Shown here in pieces: positions 1 through 11,146 of a stretch of 64,000 nt of DNA. Within the stretch, counting starts at the first letter, position 1; every line of letters starts with the position of its first letter. Both the position numbers and the translations under genes were made by a program. Source of the DNA: Dactylonectria macrodidyma (taxonomy: Eukaryota; Ascomycota; Sordariomycetes; Hypocreales; Nectriaceae); the NCBI GenBank assembly GCA_020744425.1, contig JAGMUV010000001.1, positions 2,170,001-2,234,000 of the forward strand. The letters run 5' to 3'. The notes under the pieces are model-generated. The model saw nothing but the letters and a program-made list of their open reading frames with translations. It was not told where the DNA came from and searched no databases.

Positions 1-360
1 TTATGAGATAGCGATCGTGTCGAGTTGAGTAGGGGATTTCCGTCCACATATAAACCTATTCTAATACCAAAACAACGTATACAAATTGAACAAGCGAACA
101 ATGACTCTAACATCCTGTTCCCTGCGTGAAGTACGGCTTGCATCTCCATAGTTAAGCGAGTGATTCCTAGGAGATTATCATTGCCGCTCATGACGAGTCG
201 TTAATCGTTTTCTTCCAAGACATCTGGCTGCAGGGGCTTGGTCCTTGCGCCAGGGGTAGGCCGCTGACCTTGTAGGGTGGTGTGCTTGACATTTTCTAGT
301 TCACCAAAAAATCGAGCTTTGCAAAAACAAACATCGAGGGATCCTCTTCATGGTCAGTGT
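1..360. other. Non-coding flank downstream of the Clr5-domain gene
   Basis: This stretch follows the stop codon of the neighbouring minus-strand gene and should include its 3' untranslated region. I see no recognisable gene, RNA or repeat in it. Confidence 0.5.
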
Positions 361-1529
361 TCAGGAGGTGAGTCGGTCAAAGCTCATTTGAGCGTCGGTC
401 AGCTGCCGCTGCGAGACGTTTCTCTCTCGACCAACATGACCACCCAAGTGCCCCTGGACGATTCGTGGAAAGGCACCGCTGGGAGACCGCTGGGCGGGCT
501 GGTACTCGGGAGACCTCATGGCGTTGAGGGCGAACATGCGGTCCTGGTACGGGAGCCGGTAGAAGTCGGTCTGCGGGCTGCTGAGCTGGAAGGCGGCGGC
601 GGCCACGGCGGCCGTCGTCGTCATGGGACGGGCTATATCCCAGCCGCCGCCGGCAGTGGGGCGGCTGCTGACGGGATGCTGCATGTACTTGGCCGGCAGC
701 TTGGCGGGCTCGACGACGCAGCGAGTGTTAAGCGTGAGGGAGGCGTTGGTGGCCGACCGAGTCATCGACTGCGGCTTCTGGGTGGACGGCGTGGAGGACG
801 ACGATGGGTTGAAGCACACGGGCATCCCTTCGGCCATGCCGGTGCCGCGGAGCATGTCTTGGATGTCCTCGTCTCTCCAGACGCTCGTGGCCGGAGCCAT
901 GGCGTTGATGCCCTTGGGGCTCGCGGAGCTGCGGTTCTGGACGGCCAACTCCTGAGCCGAATTAGACTCGAAGAATGGAGGGACGAACGGCTGCGGCTGC
1001 TGCTGCTGCTGCGCCGGCGGCGAGGGCAGAGGTCGCCGCTCAGGGGAGGGCTGCTGGGCACCGGAGCCGCTCGTCTGTGCCGTCGAGGCGACGGACGCGG
1101 GCGATGCGGCCTCGAGGGTGCCGGCCTCGGAGGTCGATCCCGCAACTGAGGCGGCGTCGGCAACGGGAGTCCGGGGCGGCGAGGGCAGCAGCGGGCGGGT
1201 CGAGTGCTTGGACTCACGGCGACGCTGCTGACGCTTCTTGCAATTGTACTTGCCGACGCGCCACTGGTCGAAGTGCTGGCGATACGAACGGACCCTGGGC
1301 CGAGTTAGCCATCTGCATCGACAGCAACAACGGGAACCAACACCTCTCCCCTAGCCCATCTTGCGACTGGGGGGAGAAAGGGAAGAGTAGGAGGGCGGGA
1401 CCAAACTTACGAAGCCTCAAATCCGTGCTTGGCTTTCATGATGGTGCGCACATCGTGGAGGGTTCTCCCTTCCTTGATGTACAAGCGCACGATGACTTGG
1501 CGGTGTTCGTCCCATGGTTTGGCCATCAT
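361..1529 (-). CDS. Clr5-domain protein, two exons, 350 aa
   Basis: Exon 1 is 1411-1529 and exon 2 is 361-1294. The intron (1295-1410) begins GTAAGT, ends CCCAG, and splitting the serine codon TC|G keeps the frame open. The first ~60 residues match the Clr5 domain: a start with W-D-E-H, then an I-V-R-L-Y helix, T-L-H-D-V, M-K-A-K-H-G-F-E-A-S, and after the intron Y-R-Q-H-F-D-Q-W-R. The rest is low complexity, rich in Pro, Ser and Ala, with a Gln run near 1000 and no second domain I recognise. Clr5 is named after a fission-yeast silencing factor; in filamentous fungi the domain is common on proteins of unknown role, so a nuclear or DNA-linked job is only inference. The start is the first of two adjacent ATGs; using the second would remove one residue. 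Confidence 0.8.
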
Positions 1530-4500
1530 AGTTGCGTTTGGAGAAGGAACACTCTCAGGATACTTGTTCTGAAAGGCAAGCTGTTTGTTTCTTGCTGTTT
1601 CGGGGTCTTGGTTAACTGAATGTGTCGTTATTGTCGTCTATCCGGGAACAACGATAGCAACAATGACAACAAGCGCGGTGTTCACGGCGGGCATTGGGCT
1701 CGAACCAGGCGAGTTCAATTTTTTTTTCTTGGGTAATGGCTTTTGGAATTCGTCTGTTCCTTTTTTTTTCTTTCGTTTGAATTGTTTTATTTGGTTTCGC
1801 AAATCATGCGTGGTGTTTTGAGTCAAGGTTGGTTGTGGAAATAGGGGGGCGAGTTTGTCTCCAAGTTGCGTGGAGGCGGAAGTTCTGTGTACCTTCAACA
1901 CCAGCAGCAGGAAGGGGAAGAAAAAAAGAAGAGGAGAATAAGAAGGAACCACCGAGAGGGGGAATCGGGGGAGACAATGTGTGTGGGGAGCGGGCAAGAG
2001 TTCGGCTGCCGTGTCAGGCTCTGCAGCGCAGCCTCATTTAATACTTCCTCGCCGATGTCTGCGCCGAGCCTGATTCAGCGGAGAGAAGGGAATAGAGGCC
2101 ACTTGGGCTCCCTCCACTCCCCTTCTCGTCATCAGGGATGGAGGCTGGTGTCCAGAGACGAGGTAGCTGCGGTGGCGGCTTGCAGCGAGGCAGACGGCGC
2201 ATTGCTGGCCACCTCTTCTTGCGGCTCGTGATGGTTGAATCGACCAGGCGAGGGCGCCACGCGGGCTGGGATGTTGCTTGTTGCAGCGGCTGTTTACTCT
2301 CTGTGCAATTGTAACAACAGTGGGGGGGAGGGAAGAGAGAAAAGAAGTGGTGGTGGTGGTGGTGATGGTGCATGAGAAGGCAGACAAGACAGCATGGCCG
2401 ACAATGCTGAGCTGTTCTGGCACCCAGCGATACAATCTCGGTCCCCACGCCCGTGAGCTCTCTCTATCCTCCTGGGCGAGGCGACTTGTGCAAATAGCCG
2501 CCCCTCAAGTGCCTGGGCCAGCCGAGACGGTGCAGCGTATCGAGATTCTGGACGCGAGTCCTTTTTGGAGGGGAAAGGGGGGGACGGGTTGAAGCAACGA
2601 GATCATGGTTGCATGGCCGCGTTGTTGTCTCTCATTTTTTTTCAAGCCGTTCTTTCCTTTTGGGGGTACGTACAAGGTACATACAGAACCCGCATATTCA
2701 GCCTCATCTTGACCCCCTCACCCTGCCTCTCCAGTCTTCCGCAGCAGACACGAGTGCGGGCTGTTTTTCCTGGGGTGGCAGTTTGCGTGTCATCGGCCAA
2801 CCGTCCGGGGTATCAGTTGTGCAACCAAGGCGAGCGAAGCTGTGCCCGACTTCCTATAACACCGGGGCAGAAACCCCTCGATCCGGCGTCAAACGATTTC
2901 ACAGTTGATTCGCTCGTTTTTTGCTTTTTTCGACACAGCCAGCTCATTCATAATAATACTGGATTGGATAGCTTGAATGCATCCCTAGGCCGGGATACTT
3001 GCGCCGCGGCCAGACGGGGCTGCGAGCTGTGGGTGGCACGCACGCACGCAAAAACCGGCCACGAGCCTGCGTCGTTCGCCCTATTTTCACGCTGGACAGC
3101 CGCCCGTCTAATGAGGGAAAAACATGCTGGCGAGTGAAATGGCCAAGTGGTAGGGACGAGTACAGGGTATGGGATCGAGTCTGTGAGTTTTCTCGTGCAT
3201 GCGAATTGCAGAAGCCGCCTCCTCGGTGAGACGTTGACTTTTTAGCTGCCGCCTCTTTTTGCTGCAGCCCGTTCCCTCAAAACATGTTTCGGGCGCCTGG
3301 CTGGCGGGGTTTTGGACGTTGCGTCGTCCTGGTTCGTCTGCCCCTTCCACCTTGTCTCAGACGAGACGGAGCACGTGGTCCCTCACCCGGCTCCTCGATC
3401 GAGTCCCATCGAGCAAAAGTATGACGAACCCAACCTATCGGCACCATGATGCCCTGCAAGCAATTGGGATTCTTTACCTAGGGGTAGGCTTGTGATCGAT
3501 GATTGGGCTGTTTTCACTACCTAAGGTAATACCTGCGATTTTGGCGGCGTTGCCAAGACGCATAGCCGACGAGGCAACTGGTGGCTTAGCCCGGTGTGGA
3601 ATGGCCGCGAGGGGAAAAGGATTACGGAAAGGCTGAGACAGAACATATGGGAAGCAGGCAAAGACGATGCAGTACGCCGACGTGCATTGAAACGGGCAGA
3701 CACCGGGTATGCGTTGAAACGGACTGACGTTTACTTTCAAATCGCCTCGGGCCAGGAACTCCCGCGCAAGAGAAATACGCTGAAGCGCATAACAGCCAAG
3801 ATACAATACGACAACCCAGCCCAGCCTGCTTGCTTATGATCCTTCTTCCCTCATGGACTTCGCTAGCGGTGTGATATGCTGCATTGTCCTCAGCCTGATT
3901 GTCATGATGTGTATTATGCTTGTCTTGGTTGCCTCGCTGCTGGGCTAACTAACTAACAACCCAACGAACCAACCAACAACTGACTGCCGTCTCACTTCAC
4001 ACGGCTCGCCCACCTCAGACCTACCAACTCACGCAGCCTACGAAGGCAGGGAGATAAGCCTCCATCGATCACCAGCCCAATCGAAGCCACTCTCCTCGTC
4101 TCCCCTTCTCCCCTTGTCCCCGAAATAGCTCGCACTGCAGGCGCTCATTGGATGAGGCACAAAAGGCCGCCCCCCTCCCTCTCCCCCACCCTCTACAGCC
4201 GACTGTGTAAGCCACCAGTTTCTCAAATAAAACAAGCCAATAATGGCTCTTGAGAGTCCCATGGGTGGGCTGGTCTCCCACATTGCCCACCGCTGCCTTC
4301 ACAAATGTCTTGGTTGGCTCGGTGAGCGCACGCAAGCCTTCCTGGGCAAGGGTCCGCCTCACCCTTTTCTCTTTGCCTCAGGCCAAGACCGTTGCCGCAA
4401 AGCCATGGGCGGAGCAATGGTGGGGTGGGGGGGTCAATTGGTTCGATTAATCCTGTGTGTGACATCGATGTAGTCTGGAAAATTGGGTTGGTGTGGTCAA

Positions 4501-5237
4501 GTTGATGTGTGTTGAACTAATGTGGTTGCAAGTAGACAATAAGATAGAACCACTCGTAGATCGACCTTGTGCATTTTGTATCATCGCTACTAACCTAAAT
4601 GAAATTCTCAGCGGAACATTACAAGAAAGCTCACATACTTTTTCTCATTCGTCGGCCATATGCTAAGACTTACCATAATCTGGGGATGGAGTTGCAAGAC
4701 TCTAGTCCCCGCCAACCATTTGTGCTCGAATATGCAGGTGAGTGGCAAAGTATCCCGGCCAGTTTCACATACACAATACGTGACGAGTAACACTAGTTCG
4801 TTGGTTCCAAAAAATATATATATTAGTGTAACATACGGAGAACGGAATAGGCGTCAGACTGAGATCCATCCCGTTCATTGTCGCTGGTGGAGTATAATCA
4901 CTTGTGCGTCGTGCTCTGGCCTTCAGAGGTTCATTGTTAGCAATATGGTGATATCAACCGCAAACTGCACTTCCGCCTCCTTTTCCTCTTCCACATTATC
5001 AATCGTCCACGTTGCAACCCTAACATCGCTTGGATCGGATCCTTTTCCCTCATCGTCCGCCTCAATTTGCCAAGTCTTTCGCCAATTGAAAAAGATTCAC
5101 TCGTGTAGTCAGGAGGGCATGCGTTGTCATGCGCGTATATGTCGCATCCATGTAGTAAATGCGCGTGTGGGTGGTTTACGCATCGTGTATGGTGGCCTTC
5201 TCCTCCATCGTCCGCCTCACTTACTGTGCCAGGCGCC
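1530..5237. other. 3.7 kb intergenic region, no gene recognised
   Basis: This lies between two minus-strand genes. The part near 1530-2000, with T- and A-rich runs, is probably the promoter and leader of the Clr5-domain gene, and the part just below 5238 is probably the 3' region of the Slm1-like gene. The open frames here (for example 2565-3137 plus) have no family resemblance, no consistent splice pattern and biased composition. A GTACGTAC palindrome lies near 2665. Confidence 0.5.
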
Positions 5238-6883
5238 CTAAGCCTTCTTCTCTGGCACGGCTTCTTCACCACCGATGACCCCCGCTTCCTGAGCCTTGTG
5301 CTCGTCCGCCGGCGTGGCAGGCGCGCTCGTCTTGAGCTTGTCGTCGATCTTGTCCGATGAGGACCCGAAACTAGCGGGGTTGTTCAGGACGGGCGACGCG
5401 GGGGTGGAGCTGACGGGCGTCGTCAACGTGCTGTTAGCAGTTGCGGTGGCGACATTCGAGATAACTTGGAACCACTTCTGAGCATCATCGGCTGTGTGGG
5501 CCTTGAAGTTCAGTTCGGAGGAGCCCGTCAGCTTGCTGCTCATTGTCTTGGACTTGTCCTTGCCCTTGACGCTGAACTTGTCTCCGCTCGGCGTACCAAT
5601 TGTGGCGTCGGGGAGGTAAATCGACATCTCAGGCTTGGGATCTTGTCGCGTGTTGTCCGAGTCCTTGAACTCATGCAAGAACTTCGCAGGAGTCACCACG
5701 TAATATCCGGTCGAGTATCCCCAAGACAGCTTGTTCCGTGACTTGCGCTCGAGAGAGCCTTCAATCATAGCCTTGGTCGAAGCGTGCTGCATGTTGGGGA
5801 ACACTACCGCCTCAACCGAGCGAGCGGGCTCGTCAGGGCTGACGAGTCGGTCTGCGCAGCGCGTCTTGAAGTGATTCCACTCGAAATCGGGGGTGACTCG
5901 CTGGATGGCGGTAAGTACGTCGGTGTGAAGGGCCCGGATCTTCTCGCCCTGCCCGCCAGCTAAAAGAGTGAAGGACTCCATGGCTTGCTGAATGACTTCG
6001 ACAACGTGCGCCTCGAACATCGCAAAGTTGATTTGCACAGCAATAAGATCATTGTGGTGGTTGTTCTCGGTAATGACTTGGTTGCTCAGACGGTGCAGAA
6101 CCCCGCGATTGACAACATACGGGTCGTCATGGCCTGAAAATTGTCCTCCAGCGGAATCGAAGGCGGCACTTTGCTGGCCGAGTAGCTCAATGTGCTTCTG
6201 AGTCGTGTTACGGGCCTTCTCCACCTCCTTGGCTCCCTTTTGCACACCGTGGGAAAGCTCCTTGGCCTTGTGCTTAATCTCCTTGTGTAGCCGCTCGAGG
6301 ACGGGGAGGACGGATCCCTTGATGTTCTTCTCGGTCTCGATGTTGGTGTTGATCATGCCTTGGGTGTTGGAGCGGAGGTTCTCGAAGAAGCCGGCGACGC
6401 CGCCGAGGCTCTGGTCGAAGTGGTGACCCTCCTTGAGGGGGTTGGTGATGGTCTGTATAGTTTGGTTTCACGGTCAGTCCTCGTGCCTTTCTTGTCTTCT
6501 AAATTCTGTCTCAACTGCCTCAAAGAGCTGAAGCTATTGCCAGGGCTACACAAACCTTGAGGACCTTCTCATACTCCTTCGCTTGGTGAGCATGGATCTT
6601 TTCCATGGCCTTCATGTATTCCTCGAGGTAACCAACGCAATGTTTCCATGCCTGGAGACGCTCTGCGAGCAAACCGGCCGTCTACGCTTCACGTTAGCGA
6701 ATTCGTCGTCTTTCCGTGTATTCCGAGCACCGGCGCATCGCATCGGGCCACGTCGTCCGTGGAAGGGCGGCCACCTACAGTCGTGGGGTCCACGTCCGAA
6801 ACGGCCTCATCGTTGCTGAATACGCTGAGGCCGGTAGTTACCCGGGAGGGAAGGGACGTGGTGGGCGAAGCGGCAGTGGCCAT
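5238..6883 (-). CDS. slm1: Slm1/Slm2-like PI(4,5)P2-binding protein with F-BAR-like and PH domains, 481 aa
   Basis: Three exons: 6779-6883, 6556-6681 and 5238-6452. Both introns (6682-6778 and 6453-6555) have GT..AG ends and join in frame. The N-terminus is a short polar leader of ~35 residues. Residues ~36-300 are long charged helices (starting A-E-R-L-Q-A-W-K-H-C and L-E-E-Y-M-K-A-M-E-K-I-H) of the kind that form the F-BAR-like coiled coil of yeast Slm1. Residues ~303-412 form a PH domain, with the L-S-W-G-Y-S-T-G-Y-Y-V-V first strand and a final helix around D-D-A-Q-K-W-F-Q-V-I. The tail is Ser/Thr/Pro rich and acidic. In yeast the family sits at eisosomes and plasma membrane, binds PI(4,5)P2 and links to TORC2 and actin; the same role here is inference from similarity. 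The length fits the family. Confidence 0.85.
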
Positions 6884-9154
6884 CTTGGGGAATTGCTTGT
6901 CGCTAATTTTCAAAGGCGATTTGCAGAACAAAGTTGGGAGAAAAGGGTGAAATTAGGTACGGAGTAGTTATCGACACGCTTGGCAGGGGGAGAGCTTGAG
7001 GAGCGAAGAGGGGTATCACAGGGGGGTAGCTCTTTGGGCCGGGGTAGGAAGGTGGATGAGGTGCCGATGCGACTACACGGAAGGAAACACGAATGCGACA
7101 GGCGGTCTAGCCAAGCAGATATACGCGCAAATCGCCAGAGGCAGCCTAACAGTCGGACATCAAGAGGGACGGGAGCGATGACGTTTTGAGGAAGAAGGAG
7201 GGGGAGAATATTGGTGGCAAAAGCTGAAGCTGGGCGCTGGTGGTAGTGGGGCTTTCTGGTGAAGTCGGTGATGGTGTGGCTCGATGCGATTCGCTTCGAC
7301 TCGTCTTGTCTCATCTCAATATTGGAATGTCCATCACCACCATCATCCAATCCCGGGCGAGGTTGCTGGTTGCACAGCTGGAGGATGCGTGTGATACTCT
7401 TAAACGTCTGCTGTGTGCCCACAAATTCTTGGATTCGTGATGCCAAGAAAGGGTCCACGATCGCAGGGTACAGACATAAAGCACAAGCACAGCCCGAGCA
7501 GGTTCATACTGAAGAATGCTGATTCGCCTGTTCACCAACCGTGGAGGAGTGAGCAAGCTGAGCCAAAGACTCTCCGTCCACGATGCCAGATATCAGCACC
7601 GACTTCCTCCACACAGAACCATTTATTGCTGTCGTCAAGACAAGACACAAACACAAGCATGGGTTTCGATCCACTCTATCATGACAATTAAACACAGCCA
7701 TCACTGGACCCTGACAGGCGGGGGCAGTAAACATGGCACACCAAAAGCCTCCTTAACACCATAATAGCTACATCTCCCCCTAATATAACACTCATTTAGT
7801 CCTAGAGAGCTTCATAAAAAATGGATAAAATTATGCGAATGCCATTCGATTTGATTGCTTAATTTATTAGGATTTTTCTTCTCTTTTTAGAATTCGGTAT
7901 TGCTTGGTGAAGGTGAAGCCGACTCTTGGTGTGCCATGTTTTCTGTCCCCCGCTTGCCTGAGTCCCATGAGTCCTTACGCACCACCATCTCAGTAGATCG
8001 TGACGTCAATGGTCCGTTAGCTTGGTTTGTGCCACACTAGAGAAACTTCTTCTCCAAGTTGTTCCTCGAATTTTTGGCCCGTGAGCACCTCTAACCGCCA
8101 CTATCTGCATGTCGTCACCCGTCTTTATCTTCAAAGGCCGGGCTTTGAAACTCGATTATTAATTAGAAAAAAAAAAGACCTCAAATGCTCACAGTTCTTG
8201 AATCCCTCCCTTCATGTAAACACAGCGTTTGACCATGGATTGTTGGGATCGGCGGTGAAGCGTGAGGCCAGGACCTGCCATTACAACAACCCCGCTTAGT
8301 AACTGTCCAACTCGTGATACATCCTTCTCTCAATCTTCACACTAATTTCATTTACGGACACTGGCAACCCCGTGCTTCCCCATTTCCCTTTGGAGGTAGC
8401 CAACTGTGATGTTGCGGAGAAAGACCACACCACCATAGAACCCTCACCACGCCATCGCGGGGGTTCCCACCAGCGGCATTCGGGAATACTAGGACCTGGG
8501 TTTCTGGAAACGAGTGGTCCGATCATGCGCAGTTCCATGCCATCCCATCTTATCCGCCCACCAACTCGTCATCATGGCTGCTGGTGCAAGGATGAGCTTG
8601 GACTCGGTCGAGGCCCGAGCTCATACGCCCCCTCCATCATGAACATCATGAACGTCTCTGTGCATGGACATATGCCACTTACCATCACTTAGAGTGCTCA
8701 CTGCGTCAACATAAAATAAACTGCCAAGTTAAAGTCTTTTCTAAATAGGTACCCATTCTCATCCCATATGTGGTAGTGAGGTAGTTAGGTAGGTATCGGT
8801 ACGCCCTGGGGTATGACCATACTACTGTACAACGAAGGACCATGCCATCACGAAACTGGTTCCTCGCGTGAGCGTTGCTCGTTCGCTTCTGTTGTTTCTC
8901 ATGCATCCTTTCGACTCTTTCGCTCCAAATGAACCCTTGTTTGCACCCAGTCTATAATATCCAATAAGACGAAACATGTAAAATCCCCGCTGGGGTCCCG
9001 GGTTGGTGCCTGAAAACGCCGCCCATGTCCTAAAATATCGCTTTGCCTGTTTGTTTCTGCAATGTTGCCTCCAATTTCTGCCATGAAAATAAGAAATAAT
9101 TTTTGAGACTGTCATCAAGACAAATCATCATCCACTCAGAAAGCCTAATCACAA
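6884..9154. other. 2.3 kb intergenic region containing a MITE-like element
   Basis: Apart from the element at 7715-7960 I see no supported gene. The part just above 6884 should be the promoter and leader of the Slm1-like gene and contains TACGGAGTA near 6958. The part below 9155 is the 3' flank of creD. The small frames here have no family features. Confidence 0.5.
7715..7960 (+). mobile_element. MITE-like element, copy 1 (~246 bp)
   Basis: The two ends are imperfect inverted repeats. The left end reads CAGGCGGGGGCAGTAAACAT, and the complement of the right end begins CAGGCAAGCGGGGGACAG and continues into AAACATGGCACACCAA. The interior is AT-rich, has no coding capacity, and contains an A/T tract with TTAGGATTTTTCTTC. 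A second copy in opposite orientation lies at about 27111-27357 and shares both ends and this interior tract. Terminal inverted repeats plus a short non-coding body and two dispersed copies fit a miniature inverted-repeat transposable element. I could not define a convincing target-site duplication, so the superfamily is open. Confidence 0.75.
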
Positions 9155-11146
9155 TCATGCGGCTATCCTTCGGTGGTTCGCGGGGTCGTCGTAGGAACGC
9201 CCCGCCATGAGGCTGGTTGGGCGCGACACATGATGAACCTGGTGGATGTGGTCCTCACCGGCCTGGTCCTCAGAGATGGTGCCAAGAGGATCTGTCACAA
9301 TATCTGCCGCCGGTGGGGTCCGGGGAGCGCTCAGAGCCGTCTGGTAATCAGGTAGAGGCACGTTGCCGGAAGTGGCACGAGATCGTGCGGGAGTTCGGAC
9401 CGCGGTCTGATAACTGGGAACCTTGTTCAACTCGAAGAATTCATTGGGGTCCAGATCGAGGTGCTCGGCCGAGTTGCGCGACGAGTCATCCCCCGCGCTG
9501 TTGCTCCTTGTAAGAGCACCTGACGAAGGTGGCTCCGATCGCGGAGCTGCAGCCAATGGTGCCGACGTCGGTGAAGCGAAGCCAGAAGCCGACCCGATCG
9601 ACGTGTAAGACGTATTTCGCTGCGAAGGATCAAGCGACACATCCGCTAGTCGTGACGACAGCGCTGCGGGAGCCACGGGTCTGCTGTGAGTCAGGGCCGC
9701 CGCGAGGTTGTCTGAAGATCCGGACCGCGACTGTGCGTAGAAGGGACTGCTGACCCCGGACTGGATTCCGGGCGTCTGGAAACCGCTCATGTCAACATCC
9801 TCGTAGAGTTGATCGAGGACGTGCTCGCCGTAGCCTGGAGGGGCCATGGTGCCAAGAACTTGCTCGGCGGGCGTGTTAGGTGATTGGTCAACGAGGTTGC
9901 CTTGTTCATCGAGAGGCATGTTCGGGGAGATGAAAATGGAGATGGGAAGGGTAGCACGAAGCTGCGATCCTATAAGTTAGCAAACAATCGCCAATTACTT
10001 AGTTCATTGGTGTTCTCACCTCAGAGATGTGGCCGTCTGGGTTGCATAGCGCAACCGTCAACTTGATCTTGTGGCGGACCTTGATACCATGGTGGTTGAG
10101 GTCCTGAATGCACAGGCGCAATTTCTTGGGAAGATCAAGTCGCTTTGTCAAGGCCCAGCCCTCCTGTCCGGTATCCTCAATCATATCCTGCCAGTGCTCT
10201 TCCCTCGTCACTTCAAACTTCCACATGGCTACCTCGCGCTCGGTCCGGTGTTCCCTGATGTTGAGGCCGGAGGGCCCTTGAACGCAGCATTCCCTAACCT
10301 CCATAAGTCTCGCTGTGATGTCTCCCAGCTCCAATGCCTTTAGGAGAGGGGTAAATCGCATTTCCATGGCTACTGAGCCGCCAAAGACGACGGCCTTTTG
10401 AGGAATGACGATTGAGTAGTCGACCTTGTTGGGCCAGATGTTTTCGACGCTCATGGCGTGGAGGAACTCGAGGGCGCCAGGCTCCAGGGTTCGGATAATT
10501 CGGAGGTGCTTGTATGCGTGTAGGTCGTAAGCCAGCTTGCCGCGTCCAACGGTGGCCTTGATTCTGTAAGTGATGGAGGCTTCCGGGATGCCCTCGACGC
10601 TCTCGGCAGTGTCGCCAGGGAGCATGTATTCGAACGGCCACTCATAGTTGCCAGCGGGGAGTGTCATGCTCTTGCCGTGTGTTCCAACAAAGGGGGCCCA
10701 TCGGTGTTCGAGAATGTTGGTGGATTTGTCTACTTTTTGGCCGGAAACGCCCGGAGCACTTCCTCGGGGGTCAGCCCAGCTACTCAGAAAAAAACAATCT
10801 TGGTTAGGGATCGTCCTGGGAGGGGATTTAATTCCAAGAACAAAGGCGTTTGAGGGGTCTTACGAATGGCGCAAAGTGCCGATTAGTCTTAGGCGCACAT
10901 CTTCCATGCGCAGTGAGGACTGCAAACACAGAACGAGAACGCCCTTGATAAGCTGGCCGGTTGATTCATGCTCGGTGCCTCTGAAGACGATGAAGTCGCT
11001 GTCTAGTCTATTGGGGGTCGCGGGTCAGCAGCAGGCTCTGTTGGGGACTTGAATTAAGGGTATCAAGAGCAAACGTACCGAATGTCGAACAGGCTATATG
11101 AGCTGCGGCCCGTTACAGACGAGAAGGGCTTAATAAAGGACGGCAT
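9155..11146 (-). CDS. creD: CreD-type alpha-arrestin, adaptor for a HECT ubiquitin ligase, 592 aa
   Basis: Four exons: 11079-11146, 10864-11007, 10020-10779 and 9155-9961. Introns 11008-11078, 10780-10863 and 9962-10019 are GT..AG and keep the frame. For the last one, the acceptor at CGCAG rather than TATAG restores the conserved E-L-R-A-T-L-P-I-S. The arrestin N fold begins L-D-S-D-F-I-V-F-R-G and runs through G-Q-L-I-K-G-V-L-V-L-C; the C fold includes the Y-E-W-P-F-E-Y-M-L-P-G-D stretch. A PPGY motif at residues 365-368, just before G-E-H-V-L-D, and later VPSY and LPDY are WW-domain-type ligands expected to bind an Rsp5/HulA ligase. The tail is Ser-rich and likely phosphorylated. In Aspergillus CreD works with the CreB/CreC deubiquitinase system in carbon repression and permease turnover (the yeast counterparts are Rod1/Art4 and Rog3). 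Length matches Aspergillus CreD (~600). The exact role in this organism is inferred. Confidence 0.9.

Noticed and set aside
1690..1720. B-box-like GGTTCGAGCCC on the minus strand
   Set aside because: There is no A-box at the required distance and no cloverleaf; an A-rich run lies where the anticodon arm should be.
2565..3137. 190-codon plus-strand open frame
   Set aside because: No family likeness, mixed composition, and overlapping frames of equal length on both strands; read as chance.
3110..3185. tRNA-like A-box (TGGCCAAGTGG) and B-box-like (GGATCGAGTC) pair on the plus strand
   Set aside because: The two boxes are only ~33 bases apart, too close for a tRNA body, and no acceptor stem pairs around them.
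7715..7960. Assigning the MITE-like elements to Tc1/mariner or hAT
   Set aside because: No clear TA or 8-bp target duplication could be defined at either copy.
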